Source of the DNA: Actinomycetota bacterium
GTDB lineage: Bacteria > Actinomycetota > Actinomycetes > Mycobacteriales > Micromonosporaceae
Assembly: GCA_005885555.1 (NCBI GenBank)
Contig: VAWN01000025.1
Span: 1 to 64,000 of the forward strand
Direction: 5' to 3'
DNA length: 64,000 bases
Positions 33,543-43,186 of this stretch are shown here, in pieces. Position 1 is the stretch's first letter, and every line of letters begins with the position of its first letter. The notes under the pieces are model-generated. The model saw nothing but the letters and a program-made list of their open reading frames with translations, did not search any database and had not been told where the DNA came from. Made by a program: the position numbers and the translations under genes.

Positions 33543-34244
33543 ATGGCGGATCTTCCCGTAGCACTGATCACCGGCGGAGCGAGCGGCATCGGAGCCGCCA
33601 CGGCCCGGCGGCTGCTCGCGCTCGGGCACGCGGTCACCGTGACCGGTCGTGACCCCGGCCGCCTGGAGCGTTTCGTCGAGGAGGCCGACGCGCCGGACCG
33701 GCTGCTGGCGGTGGCCGGCGACGCCGCTGAGTACGCGGCCGTCGTGTCGGCGGTGGAGTCGACCGTGGCGCGCTTCGGCCGGCTGGACGTCGCGGTCGCC
33801 AACGCGGGGTACGCGACCCACGACGCGCTCGACACCGGCGACCCGGTCGGGTGGCGCGACATGGTGCTCACCAACGTGCTCGGGCCGGCGCTGCTCATCC
33901 GGGCGTCCCTGGCCGCCCTGAAGGAGACACAGGGCCGGATCGTGCTGATCGGCAGCGTTGCCGGGATGGTGTACACCCCGGGCAACATCTACGGCGCGAC
34001 CAAGTGGGCGGTGACCGGCCTCGCCGAGAACGCCCGTCGCATGGTGACCGCCGACGGGGTCGGCGTCACCCTGGTTGCTCCCGGCCGGGTCGAGACCAAC
34101 TTCTGGGGCCCGGTCGGCGGGGCGCCCGAAGGCAACAACCTGACCGCCGAGCAGATCGCCGACTCCGTGGTGTGGGTGATCGGCCAGCCGCGCGGTGTGG
34201 ACGTCAACACCGTCGTGGTCCGGCCCACCGGTCAGGCCGTGTGA
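33543..34244 (+). CDS. Short-chain dehydrogenase/reductase
   Basis: 233 residues, classical SDR. Cofactor motif TGGASGIGAAT near residue 10, VANAGYATHDAL (NAG motif), catalytic Ser in IGSVAGMVYTPGN, and YGATKWAV with Tyr and Lys of YxxxK. GRDP at the end of the second strand favours NADPH. Located between the P450 and the second NRPS and in the same direction, 80 bases after the P450 stop with GTGGAGG before the ATG. It likely reduces a keto group of the product or oxidises a hydroxyl introduced by the P450. Confidence 0.88.
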   Translation: MADLPVALITGGASGIGAATARRLLALGHAVTVTGRDPGRLERFVEEADAPDRLLAVAGDAAEYAAVVSAVESTVARFGRLDVAVANAGYATHDALDTGDPVGWRDMVLTNVLGPALLIRASLAALKETQGRIVLIGSVAGMVYTPGNIYGATKWAVTGLAENARRMVTADGVGVTLVAPGRVETNFWGPVGGAPEGNNLTAEQIADSVVWVIGQPRGVDVNTVVVRPTGQAV

Positions 34245-34293
34245 CCGAGCAACAGTCCGTTCCGGTACCGACGAGATCCCAGGAGTACACCCG

Positions 34294-37200
34294 ATGACCC
34301 ACCCCGATCCGGCCGCGCTCGAACGCAGTCTGTCGACGCTGTGGTGCGAGATACTCAGCGTCGCGGCCGTCGACCCGGCCGCGGACTTCACCGAGCTCGG
34401 CGGCAACTCGCTGCACGCGGCCCGCATCGTCGCCCGGGTCCGCACCGGCTACGGCCTCGACCTGTCGCTTCGGGACCTGTTCGTGGCCGGGACGGTGCGC
34501 GGGTTGGCGCGGCTCGTCGCCGGTCGGCACGTGGGTACCCCGGCCGGGCTTGCGCCGCTGCACCGGCAGGCCGGGGCGTCGCCGGTACCGTCGCTCAGCC
34601 AGCAACGGCTGTGGTTCCTCGACCGGCTGGACACCGGCGGGGTGGCCTACAACGTGCCGCTGGCGACCTGGGTACGCGGGCCGGTCGAGGTGGCGGCGCT
34701 GCGCGGTGCGTTCGAGGACCTCGTCCGCCGGCACGAGCAGCTGCGCACGTCGTTCCATCTCGTGGAGGGCCGGCTCACCGCCCGCGTGGCCGACGCGTTG
34801 CCCCCGCTGCAGCTGGTGGACCTGCGCGACCACCCGGACCCGGAGGCTGTGGCGCGGCAGCGGTCCGAACGGCTGGCGGCCGAGCACCTCGACCTGGGCA
34901 CGGCCCCGCTGCTGCGCTGCCTGGTGTTCCGTACCGGCGAGGACCGCCACCTGGTCACCGTCGTCCTGCACCACATGGTGTCGGACGGGTTGACCGTCGA
35001 CATCCTCGACCGCGAACTGGCCGAGTTCTACCAGGCCCGCCTCGCCGGCGGCCGCGCGCCGCTGCCGCAGCTGCGCCTGGAGTACCGCGACTTCGCGCGC
35101 TGGCAGCATGACCTGGCCGGATCGGCGGTGCTGGCCGACCTGCTCGGCCACTGGCGCGGTCGCCTGGCCGGCGTGCCGACCGAGCTGGAGCTGCCGGCCG
35201 ACCACCCCCGCCCGGCCCTGCGCAGCCACCGCGGCCGGCGCATCACGACCCGTACCCCGGACGGTGTGCTCCCGGCGGTCCGCGACCTGGCCGTCGCGAC
35301 GCGCACCACGCCGTACGCGGTGTGCCTCGCCGCGTTCGCCGTCCTGCTGCGCCGGCTCACCGGCCGCCGGGACCTGCTCGTCGCCTCGCCGACAGCCGGC
35401 CGGCCGGACCCGGCGCTGGAGGATGTCGTCGGGTTCTTCACCAACACCGTGCCGATCCGGCTGCGGCCGGGCGACGGTACCTTCCGGGAGCTGGTCGGCA
35501 GCGGCCACGCGACCACCCTCGACGCGCTGGAACACCAGTACGTCCCGTTCGAGCGGCTGGTGGCGGAGCTGGCGCCGGCCGGTGACCTGTCCCGGGCGCC
35601 GCTGGCCCAGGTCGCGCTCGCCTACCAGGGACCGCGGCGCGCCCACGCCCGGCTGGAAGGTACCGAGGTCGAACCGGTACCACTGGACAACGGCACCGCC
35701 AAGTTCGACCTGACGATCGAGGTACACGAGGTCGGTACGGCACTGGAGGTGACCGCCGAGTGCAGCACCGACCTGTTCGCGGCCGAGCGCGCCCGGCACA
35801 TGCTGGACGGCTACCTGGACCTGCTGGCCACGGCCGTCGAGGCGCCGGACACGCCGCTGGCCGACCTCGCCGAAGGCGCGCCGGGGCCCCGGCCGCCGGC
35901 GCGGGAAGGGGACCGGCGGCCGGCGGGGGAGTGGGACGGGCGGTGCCTGCACGAGATCTTCGCGGCCACGGCGGCGCGGCACCCGGACGCAGTCGCGGTC
36001 ACCGACGGCACCCGCCGCCTGACCTACGCCGAGCTGGACCGCACGGCGAACCGCCTGGCACACCGGCTGCGCGCGCGGGGGGCGCAGCCGGAGCGGCTGG
36101 TCGGACTCTGCGCGGAGCGTACCGTCGACCTGGTTGTCGGGGTGCTGGCCATCCTCAAGGCGGGCGCGGGATACCTGCCGCTGGATCCCCGCCATCCGGC
36201 CGCCCGGCTGAAGCTGACCCTCGACGACGCGGACTGCCGGTTGCTGCTCGGCGACGGCGAGCTGTGCGCGCCACTGGCCGGGCCGGGCCGGACACTCGTC
36301 GAGCTGGGCGCACCGCTGCACGATGAGCCGGCTGACCCGCCCGAGACGGGGGTACGGCCGGACCACGCGGCCTACGTCATCTACACGTCGGGATCGACCG
36401 GCAGGTCCAAGGGCGTCGTGGTGACCCACGCGAACGCCACCCGGCTGTTCACCGCCACCGAGAACGACTTCGGCTTCGGCCCGCAGGACGTGTGGACCCT
36501 GTTCCACTCGATCGCGTTCGACTTCTCGGTGTGGGAGCTGTGGGGACCGCTGCTGTACGGCGGGCGTCTCGTCGTGGTCCCGTACCTGACGAGCCGGGAC
36601 CCGGTGGCGTTCCTCGATCTTCTGCGCGCCGAGCGGGTGACCGTCCTCAACCAGACGCCCACCGCCTTCCGGCAGCTGGCCGGTGCCGCCGAGGACGCGG
36701 GCTTCCCCGGGACCGGCCTGCGGTACGTCGTCTTCGGCGGGGAAGCGCTGGATCCGGCCATGCTGCGGGGCTGGGTCGGCGGGTACGGTACCGCCCGGCC
36801 CCGGCTGGTCAACATGTACGGGATCACCGAGACGACGGTGCACGTCACGATCCGCCCGATCCAGGTGTCCGACCTGGCCGGCTCCATCAGTCCCATCGGC
36901 CGGCCGATCGCCGACCTGCGGGTACACGTCCTGGACGGGGAGCTGCGGGAGGTGCCGCCGGGGGTCGAGGGCGAGATGTACGTCGGCGGTCCCGGGGTGG
37001 CGCGCGGCTACCTCAACCGGCCCGAGCTGACCGCCGAGCGGTTCGTCCGGGACCCGTTCGGCGCCCCGGGCGACCGGCTGTACCGTTCCGGCGACCTCGC
37101 CGTACGGACCCCGGACGGCGAGCTGGAGTACCGCGGCCGGGCGGACGACCAGGTGAAGCTGAACGGCTTCCGGATCGAGCTCGGCGAGATCGAGCGCGCG

Positions 37201-39087
37201 CTGCTCGACCAGCCCGGTGTGCGGGCGGCCGCCTGCATGCTGCGCGAGGACACCCCGGGCCTGCCGCGCATCGTGGGGTACCTGGTCCCGTCGTCCGGGG
37301 CGGTGCTGCGCCCGGCCGACGTCCGGACCGCGCTGCTGGAGCACCTGCCCGCGCACATGGTACCGGCGGCTCTCGTCGAGGTACCGGCGCTGCCGCTGAC
37401 CACCAACGGCAAGCTGGACCGGGCCCGCCTACCGGCACCACCCACGGCCGTCGCCGCACCCGAGCCGTCGCGGGTCGGCCCGCGTACCGCGACCGAGCGC
37501 GCCCTCGCCGCCGTGTGGGCGCAGGTGCTGGGCATCGACGAGCCGGGCGTGCACGACAACTTCTTCGCGCTCGGCGGTGACTCCATCGTGGCCATCCGGC
37601 TGGGGGTGGCCGCCAGGGCCGCCGGCCTGCCGGTGACCATCGAACGGATCTTCCTCTGCCCGACCATCGCCGAGCTGGCGGAGGCGTGCGACGCGGCGCC
37701 GTCCACCGCACCGGCCCCCGCCGAGCTTGCGGCGGCGGACCTGGCCGCGCTGGCGCCCGGCGTCGTCGACGCGTACCCGACCGCGGCGATGCAGCTGGCC
37801 ATCCTGTTCGAGTGTGAGCTGGCCGATGCCCCGGGTCTCTACCACGACCTCATCAGCGCGCAGGTGACGGGCGAATTCGACCGGCCGGCGCTGGAGCGGT
37901 CATTGGCCACGATGAGCGCCCGCCACGAGATCCTGCGGACCTCCTTCAACCTGGGCAGGTTCAGCGAGCCGATGCAGCTCGTGCACCAAGAGGCGCACAT
38001 TCCCCTTGCCGTGGAGGACGCCTCGTCCGGCCCGGCCGACGACGCGGCGCACGAGGCCCGGCTCCGCGAGTGGTGGCTGGGCGAGACGGCCGAGCAGTTC
38101 GACCTCGACCGGCCGCCGCTGGTGCGCTGCCATGTGCTGCGCCGCACGGCGCGGTCGTACCAGCTCTCGCTGCTCGTACACCACAGCGTCCTGGACGGCT
38201 GGAGTCTCGCCCGCCTGATGACCGAACTGCTGCAGGAGTACGACGCCCAACTCGGCGGGCGGAGTGCTCCGCTGGCACCGCTGGTGTCCGGCCGCTACCG
38301 GGACTTCGTCGCCGCGGAGCAGGCCGCCGTCGCCGATCCCGCCGCGGCGCGGTTCTGGCACGGTACCGTCGGCGGGCTTCCCGCGGCGTCGCTGCCCGTC
38401 CTGCCGGGCCGCGGCGGTGACGGGTTCGCGTGGCACACGGTACTGCCGGAGGCGCTCGACGGCGACCTGCGCCGGGTGGCCGCCGAGCTCGGCTTCCCGC
38501 TCAAGAGCGTGTTCCTCGCCGCGCACCTGTGGGCGCTGCGGCAACTCGTCGACGGCCCCGACGTGGCCTGCGGGGTACAGGTCAACGGCCGGCTTGAGCA
38601 CGAGGGCTCGGACCTGCTGCTCGGCCTGTTCCTCAACCTCGTACCGGTTGCCGTCACCGTGGACCGGGGTACCTGGGCCGAGCTGATCGGCGCCGCGTTC
38701 ACGGCCGAGCGCGAACTCCAGCCCTACCGCCGCTACCCGCTGGCCAGGATGCAACAGCTGGCCGGCCGGGACCGCAGCCTGTTCGAGGCGGCGTTCAACT
38801 ACACCGACTTCCACACGTTCGACGAGCTCGGCACGCTGGCGCGGATCCGGACGCGGGACTGGCGGTTCGCCGACCGGCACAGCTTCCCGCTCATGGTCGA
38901 GGTGGTCCGTTCGCCAGGTACCGGGGAGCGGGCGATCGTGGTGAGCGCGGGCGTCGACAGTCCGCTGGCCGGTACCGGCGTCCGCTTGGGCGAGCTGTTC
39001 TTCGAGGCCCTTCAGCAGCTCGTCACCGACCCACGCGCGGCGTACCCGACGGGCGACCCGGTGTCCACCCGTACGGGGCCGCGGTGA
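34294..39087 (+). CDS. NRPS with domain order T-C-A-T-C, threonine-type A domain
   Basis: 1597 residues. A lone N-terminal carrier (GGNSL, Ser near 38) opens the protein. C1 has SLSQQRLWFLDRL and HHMVSDG (about 227). The A domain (about 555-1050) has YTSGSTGRSKGVVVTH; its pocket reads D-F-W-N-V-G-M-V-H-K, which matches the threonine code. T2 (GGDSI, about 1095) is followed by a terminal C2 with HHSVLDGW (about 1297). There is no A domain for the first carrier and no TE or carrier after C2. C2 may join the chain to an amine or to a carrier on another protein. The ATG at 34294 is used because the T domain starts at once; the stop overlaps the thioesterase remnant. Confidence 0.92.
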   Translation: MTHPDPAALERSLSTLWCEILSVAAVDPAADFTELGGNSLHAARIVARVRTGYGLDLSLRDLFVAGTVRGLARLVAGRHVGTPAGLAPLHRQAGASPVPSLSQQRLWFLDRLDTGGVAYNVPLATWVRGPVEVAALRGAFEDLVRRHEQLRTSFHLVEGRLTARVADALPPLQLVDLRDHPDPEAVARQRSERLAAEHLDLGTAPLLRCLVFRTGEDRHLVTVVLHHMVSDGLTVDILDRELAEFYQARLAGGRAPLPQLRLEYRDFARWQHDLAGSAVLADLLGHWRGRLAGVPTELELPADHPRPALRSHRGRRITTRTPDGVLPAVRDLAVATRTTPYAVCLAAFAVLLRRLTGRRDLLVASPTAGRPDPALEDVVGFFTNTVPIRLRPGDGTFRELVGSGHATTLDALEHQYVPFERLVAELAPAGDLSRAPLAQVALAYQGPRRAHARLEGTEVEPVPLDNGTAKFDLTIEVHEVGTALEVTAECSTDLFAAERARHMLDGYLDLLATAVEAPDTPLADLAEGAPGPRPPAREGDRRPAGEWDGRCLHEIFAATAARHPDAVAVTDGTRRLTYAELDRTANRLAHRLRARGAQPERLVGLCAERTVDLVVGVLAILKAGAGYLPLDPRHPAARLKLTLDDADCRLLLGDGELCAPLAGPGRTLVELGAPLHDEPADPPETGVRPDHAAYVIYTSGSTGRSKGVVVTHANATRLFTATENDFGFGPQDVWTLFHSIAFDFSVWELWGPLLYGGRLVVVPYLTSRDPVAFLDLLRAERVTVLNQTPTAFRQLAGAAEDAGFPGTGLRYVVFGGEALDPAMLRGWVGGYGTARPRLVNMYGITETTVHVTIRPIQVSDLAGSISPIGRPIADLRVHVLDGELREVPPGVEGEMYVGGPGVARGYLNRPELTAERFVRDPFGAPGDRLYRSGDLAVRTPDGELEYRGRADDQVKLNGFRIELGEIERALLDQPGVRAAACMLREDTPGLPRIVGYLVPSSGAVLRPADVRTALLEHLPAHMVPAALVEVPALPLTTNGKLDRARLPAPPTAVAAPEPSRVGPRTATERALAAVWAQVLGIDEPGVHDNFFALGGDSIVAIRLGVAARAAGLPVTIERIFLCPTIAELAEACDAAPSTAPAPAELAAADLAALAPGVVDAYPTAAMQLAILFECELADAPGLYHDLISAQVTGEFDRPALERSLATMSARHEILRTSFNLGRFSEPMQLVHQEAHIPLAVEDASSGPADDAAHEARLREWWLGETAEQFDLDRPPLVRCHVLRRTARSYQLSLLVHHSVLDGWSLARLMTELLQEYDAQLGGRSAPLAPLVSGRYRDFVAAEQAAVADPAAARFWHGTVGGLPAASLPVLPGRGGDGFAWHTVLPEALDGDLRRVAAELGFPLKSVFLAAHLWALRQLVDGPDVACGVQVNGRLEHEGSDLLLGLFLNLVPVAVTVDRGTWAELIGAAFTAERELQPYRRYPLARMQQLAGRDRSLFEAAFNYTDFHTFDELGTLARIRTRDWRFADRHSFPLMVEVVRSPGTGERAIVVSAGVDSPLAGTGVRLGELFFEALQQLVTDPRAAYPTGDPVSTRTGPR

Positions 39088-39451
39088 CCGGGGCCGGGCG
39101 CTGCCTGGTCGTGCCGAAGGAGATCGTCGCCTCGGTCGAACGCGACGGAGGTACCCCGATGGAGATCTTCCACGACCCGGTGGTCCGCGGCGTCTCCCGG
39201 TCGACGCCGACATCACCGCGCTGTGGGGGCGGAGCGATCCGCGCGTGGACGCGGAGCGGATTGCGCGGTGGGGCCGGTTGACGCGGGGAACGTTCCGCGA
39301 CTACATGTTCGACGGCGGGCACTTCTACCTGGTACCGCAGGCAAAGCCCGTGGTCGGCCTGATCCGGCGGCAGCTGCTGGCCCGCGCACTGCGCCCGGAC
39401 CTGGGCGATCAGCTTGCGACAAGCCTGGGAGGTACCTGCGGGCGGCCCTGA
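39084..39451 (+). pseudogene. Type II thioesterase remnant, truncated and frameshifted
   Basis: The first frame from 39084 gives VPKEIVASVERDGGTPMEIF and HDPVVRGV, which fits the lid region of editing thioesterases (L-x-x-x-G-G-T-P-x-E-x-x-x-D-P). The match then moves to another frame: VDADITALWGRSDPRVDAER, then RWGRLTRGTFRDYMFDGGHF and YLVPQ. That is the usual C-terminal half, with the catalytic His in GGHFYL. The N-terminal half with the GxSxG nucleophile is absent. Such TEs normally remove wrong acyl groups from NRPS/PKS carriers, so this cluster has lost its own. Confidence 0.72.
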
Positions 39452-39495
39452 ATTGCCCAACGGACGAGTGCGTGATCGTATCCGGGACCGGTACG

Positions 39496-41886
39496 GTGAA
39501 GTGCTCATATGGCTCGCTCTTGGGCGCAGGTTGCGGAGTCGGTTTGTTGATCAGCGGGAATGGGACGCGACGGTCGTACCTCCCCGCCGTCGGCCTGCTC
39601 GCCGTCGGCGCCATCGTCTGGTTCGGCCTCAACCAGAGCGCGCCGTACGGACCACTCGTCCTCGGCTGGATCGCACCGCCTACGGCACTGGCGGTGAGCG
39701 CGCTCGCCGTGCACCGGACCGCGTCGATGGCCGGGCTGCCGGCCGGGGCACGGCGGTTCTGGAACGGGATCGCCATCGTCTGCGTCTCCTCGGCCGTCGG
39801 CCTGGTCCTGCAGGCGGTCTACGCCCTCACCGGTCACGGGCAGACCGGGGGCAAGGTGCCGCCCCCGGTCGGGCTGCTCTACCTCTTCGGCGTCGGGTAC
39901 ACGGTCTGGGTGCTGCTGCGGATACCGATCGGTTCCCGCAGCCGCAGCGAGTGGGCCCGACTATGGCTCGACATCGCCACCGTGATGCTCGGCACCGCCG
40001 TGCTCATGTGGTACGTCGGCTTCAGCCCGCTGCTCACGCACGGCAGCCCGCACGTCGTCTGGGTACCGCTGTCGGTCGGCGTGGTCTGCCTCGCCGGCGT
40101 GTTCGCGGCCATCAAGATCGTGCTCGCCGGTGCCGGGCCGATTGACCCGGGGGCGCTGCGGCTGCTCGGCGCGGGGCTGGTGGTGGGCGGGGTCAGCGCG
40201 GGCACCGCGACGCTGGTGGCCAATCAGCCGTACCTCGTCCCCGCTCAGGTGTCCGTGCCGCTGATCGCGGTGCTCATCGTGCTCGCCGGGGAGCGGCAGG
40301 GCCGGGCGAGCGCGACCGACCGGCGGCAGTCCGAACACCCGCCGCGGCCCCAGGTGAGCTTCCTGCCGTACGCCGCGGTGGCCGCCACGGACGTGCTGTT
40401 GGTCGTTGCCGTGCTGAACCCGGACGACAGCCGTCGCTATCTCGTCGTGGCCGGCGCCATTACGATCACGGCGCTCGTGGTGGTACGGCAGATGCTCGCC
40501 TTCAACGACAACGCGCGCCTGGTCGACCGGCTGCGCCAGCAGGAGGATCAGCTGCGCCACCAGGCGTCCCACGACGCGCTCACCCGGCTCGCCAACCGAG
40601 GGCTGTTCGCCGAACGGCTCAACGCCGCGCTTGACCACCGCGCCCGAGCGAGCGGCGCCGGAGCGAACGGCGCCGGACCCGGCGGCGGCCTCACCGTGCT
40701 GCTCATCGACCTTGACGATTTCAAGAGCATCAACGACACCCTCGGGCACACCGTCGGCGACCGGGTACTGACCGCGGTCGGTGAACGGATCCGCCACTGC
40801 GTACGGCCCGAGGACACCGTCGCCCGGCTCGGCGGCGACGAGTTCGCCGTTCTGCTGCGGCAGTCCTGGCCGAGCGCGATCGACGGCATCGCCGAACGCA
40901 TCCTCGGCAGCCTCAGCCGGCCGGTCGTGGTCGACGGGTACGAACTCCTCGTGCCGGCGAGCATGGGCGTGGCCGACGCCCAGCCGGGCGACGACCCGGA
41001 AGCCTTGCTGCGCAACGCCGACATCGCGATGTACGCGGCCAAGGACACCGGCAAGGCCGGCTTCGTGCGGTACGCGCCGAGCATGGCGACCCGCATCCTC
41101 GAACACGCCAGGCTCGGCGCGCAACTGCGCCAGGCGCTCGACGACGGCCAGTTGCACCTGCTGTACCAGCCCGTCGTCCGGCTCGCCGACGGACACGTCA
41201 TCGGCATGGAGGCGCTGGTGCGGTGGCGGCACCCGAGCCACGGCCTGATCGCGCCCGCCGACTTCATCCCCACCGCCGAGCGGACCGGCCTCATCGTGCC
41301 GCTCGGCCGCTGGGTGCTGCGCGAGGCGTGCCGGCAGAAGGCTATGTGGCGCAAGGCGTACGGCGACCTGTCCCCGGCGACCGTCGGGGTCAACGTCTCC
41401 GGGCGCCAGCTCCAGGAGTCCCGCTTCGCCGACGACGTGGCCGACGCGGTACATGAAGCCGGGCTCGAGCCGCACCACCTCGTCCTCGAAGTCACCGAGA
41501 CGGCCGTCCTCACCGGCGGGCAGAGCCTGGAGACGCTGCACGCGTTACGGGCGTTCGGCGTCCGCCTGGCCCTCGACGACTTCGGCACCGGCCAGTCCTC
41601 GCTGGGGCTGATCCGCACCTGCCCGGTGCACATCCTCAAGCTGGACAAGTCGTTCGTGGCCGACCACGGCGCCGGGGCCGACCAGCAGCGCGCGGTCGCC
41701 ACCGCGGTCGCCCAGATCGCGAACGCGCTGGGCCTGGACGCCGTGGCGGAGGGCATCGAAGGCCCCGAGCAGGCCGAACGCATGCAGGAGCTGGGGTACC
41801 GGTTGGGTCAGGGGTACCACCTTGCCCGGCCCGGCCGCTCGGAGCAGATCGACCAGATCCTGGCCGGCAATGCGACGGCGCGCTGA
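39496..41886 (+). CDS. Membrane diguanylate cyclase/phosphodiesterase (GGDEF-EAL)
   Basis: About 796 residues. Eight to ten hydrophobic helices fill residues 15-330 (for example YLPAVGLLAVGAIVWFGLNQ). GGDEF follows: LTRLANRGLFAERL, LLIDLDDFKSINDTLGH and the intact RLGGDEFAV. EAL follows with GMEALVRWRHPSHGLI and LALDDFGTGQSSLGLI, so both cyclic-di-GMP synthesis and breakdown motifs are present. A Gly/Ala insertion (ASGAGANGAGPGGG) sits in the GGDEF domain. One TTA codon occurs near 41545. The start is uncertain; GTG at 39496 and TTG at 39544 are candidates and no strong ribosome site is seen. Confidence 0.85.
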   Translation: MKCSYGSLLGAGCGVGLLISGNGTRRSYLPAVGLLAVGAIVWFGLNQSAPYGPLVLGWIAPPTALAVSALAVHRTASMAGLPAGARRFWNGIAIVCVSSAVGLVLQAVYALTGHGQTGGKVPPPVGLLYLFGVGYTVWVLLRIPIGSRSRSEWARLWLDIATVMLGTAVLMWYVGFSPLLTHGSPHVVWVPLSVGVVCLAGVFAAIKIVLAGAGPIDPGALRLLGAGLVVGGVSAGTATLVANQPYLVPAQVSVPLIAVLIVLAGERQGRASATDRRQSEHPPRPQVSFLPYAAVAATDVLLVVAVLNPDDSRRYLVVAGAITITALVVVRQMLAFNDNARLVDRLRQQEDQLRHQASHDALTRLANRGLFAERLNAALDHRARASGAGANGAGPGGGLTVLLIDLDDFKSINDTLGHTVGDRVLTAVGERIRHCVRPEDTVARLGGDEFAVLLRQSWPSAIDGIAERILGSLSRPVVVDGYELLVPASMGVADAQPGDDPEALLRNADIAMYAAKDTGKAGFVRYAPSMATRILEHARLGAQLRQALDDGQLHLLYQPVVRLADGHVIGMEALVRWRHPSHGLIAPADFIPTAERTGLIVPLGRWVLREACRQKAMWRKAYGDLSPATVGVNVSGRQLQESRFADDVADAVHEAGLEPHHLVLEVTETAVLTGGQSLETLHALRAFGVRLALDDFGTGQSSLGLIRTCPVHILKLDKSFVADHGAGADQQRAVATAVAQIANALGLDAVAEGIEGPEQAERMQELGYRLGQGYHLARPGRSEQIDQILAGNATAR

Positions 41887-41930
41887 CCGGTCAGCCTGCC
41901 ACCGCCACCGGCGTGTGGCAGCGTGGTGGG

Positions 41931-42116
41931 GTGGGCGAATTCGTCGCGGGGCTGGACTACCCGATGTTCGTCGTCACCGCCGCCGACGCGGGTACCGGCG
42001 AGCGGACCGGGGACGAGGTCGACAAGTTCACCCGGTGTGCCGGGACATCGGGGCCGCAGGGGACGCCCTTGCCCTCGCACCGGTGCAGGAGACCGGCCGG
42101 GAAGTGCCGACCCTGA
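41931..42116 (+). pseudogene. Flavin reductase remnant with internal deletion
   Basis: The frame from GTG 41931 gives VGEFVAGLDYPMFVVTAADA and GTGERTGDEVDKFTRC. The first part is the N-terminal strand of DIM6/NTAB flavin reductases, and GDEVDKF is a block that normally lies some 60 residues further on. An in-frame deletion appears to have joined the two. The sequence after FTRC no longer matches the family. Only about 60 codons of a roughly 160-residue enzyme remain. Confidence 0.65.
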
Positions 42117-42313
42117 TGTTCTCCGCAGTTCAGGATCTGCAGGCCGGCCACCCGGCCTGAGCACCGCCAGCGTTTGCGGCGCTTATTGATCCGCGCCGAT
42201 ACTGGGGGTACCCCCGAGTGCCGGAGGACCGGCTGCACTGGCGATGGCACGTCTTCCGGCGAAAACGATCGGGACCCCACCCGCCGGTCCCGTCAGCCCC
42301 GCAGGAGGACCCA

Positions 42314-43186
42314 GTGAGGATCAAGCCCACCCTCGGCCGAACAGCCCGGTTACTTGCGTTAACCATCGGTATGGCCGCCGTCGGCGCATTCGCCCTGCCC
42401 GCCGCCGCGTCAGCCGCCCCGCAGCGGTACAGCGCCGGCCAACTCACCGCACTGCGTGACGCGGTGCAGCGCTCCGGCGTCGAAGGCATCGCCTGGTACG
42501 TCGACGCGGCCGCCGACCGGCTGGTGGTGACCGCCGACAGCAGCGTCTCCGCGGCCGGGATCGCCACCGTCAAGCGCAGTGCCGGCGGTAACGCGGGTGC
42601 CGTCCGCGTCCAGCGCGCGGCCGGTGTGTTCACCCCGCTGCTGTCCGCCGGCAACGCCATCTACGGCGGGCAGTTCCGCTGCTCGCTCGGCTTCAACGTC
42701 GTCAGCGGCAGCACCTTCTACTTCCTCACCGCCGGGCACTGCGGAAAGCTGGTCGGCACCTGGTACACCAACGCCAGCCACACCACGCTGATCGGCCCGA
42801 CGGTCAACTTCAGCTTCCCGGGCAACGACTACGCGCTGGTCCGGTACAGCAACACCGCGCTCAGCCACCCCGGCGGGTTCGCTGTCGCGGATGCCGTCGT
42901 GGGGGAGTCGGTCAAGCGCACCGGGTCCACCAGCGGTACCCACAGCGGTACCGTGACCGCGCTGAACGTGACGGTCCGCTACAGCGGTCACCCCGGCGGT
43001 ACCGTGAGCGGCCTGATCCAGACGAACGTGTGCGCCGAACCGGGCGACTCCGGCGGTCCGCTCTATGACGGCAGCAAGGCGCTCGGCCTCACCTCCGGCG
43101 GCAGCGGCGACTGCACGAGCGGTGGCACCACGTTCTTCCAGCCCGTCCGGGAGGCGGCCAACGCGTACGGAGTGACGGTGTACTGA
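42314..43186 (+). CDS. Secreted S1-family serine protease (streptogrisin-like)
   Basis: 290 residues. [20 protein letters not shown] and an Ala-rich stretch ending ASAAP form a signal peptide. A short propeptide ([14 protein letters not shown]) resembles the alpha-lytic protease/streptogrisin pro-region. The catalytic triad is visible: His in LTAGHCG, Asp in GNDYALVRY, Ser in [15 protein letters not shown] at 42314 follows GCAGGAGG. Two TTA codons (about 42350 and 42359) fall inside the signal peptide, so expression may depend on the bldA-type leucyl tRNA. It acts outside the cell on proteins, probably late in development. Confidence 0.92.
   Translation: MRIKPTLGRTARLLALTIGMAAVGAFALPAAASAAPQRYSAGQLTALRDAVQRSGVEGIAWYVDAAADRLVVTADSSVSAAGIATVKRSAGGNAGAVRVQRAAGVFTPLLSAGNAIYGGQFRCSLGFNVVSGSTFYFLTAGHCGKLVGTWYTNASHTTLIGPTVNFSFPGNDYALVRYSNTALSHPGGFAVADAVVGESVKRTGSTSGTHSGTVTALNVTVRYSGHPGGTVSGLIQTNVCAEPGDSGGPLYDGSKALGLTSGGSGDCTSGGTTFFQPVREAANAYGVTVY

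Noticed and set aside
40653-40690. Short GC-rich repeats in the GGDEF domain considered as a CRISPR or mobile element
   Set aside because: The units are under 20 bases, in frame, without spacers, and code for a Gly/Ala loop.
39496-41886. GGDEF-EAL gene considered as part of the NRPS cluster
   Set aside because: It follows the thioesterase remnant in the same direction but has a poor start context and a general signalling role; the cluster more likely ends at about 39.45 kb.
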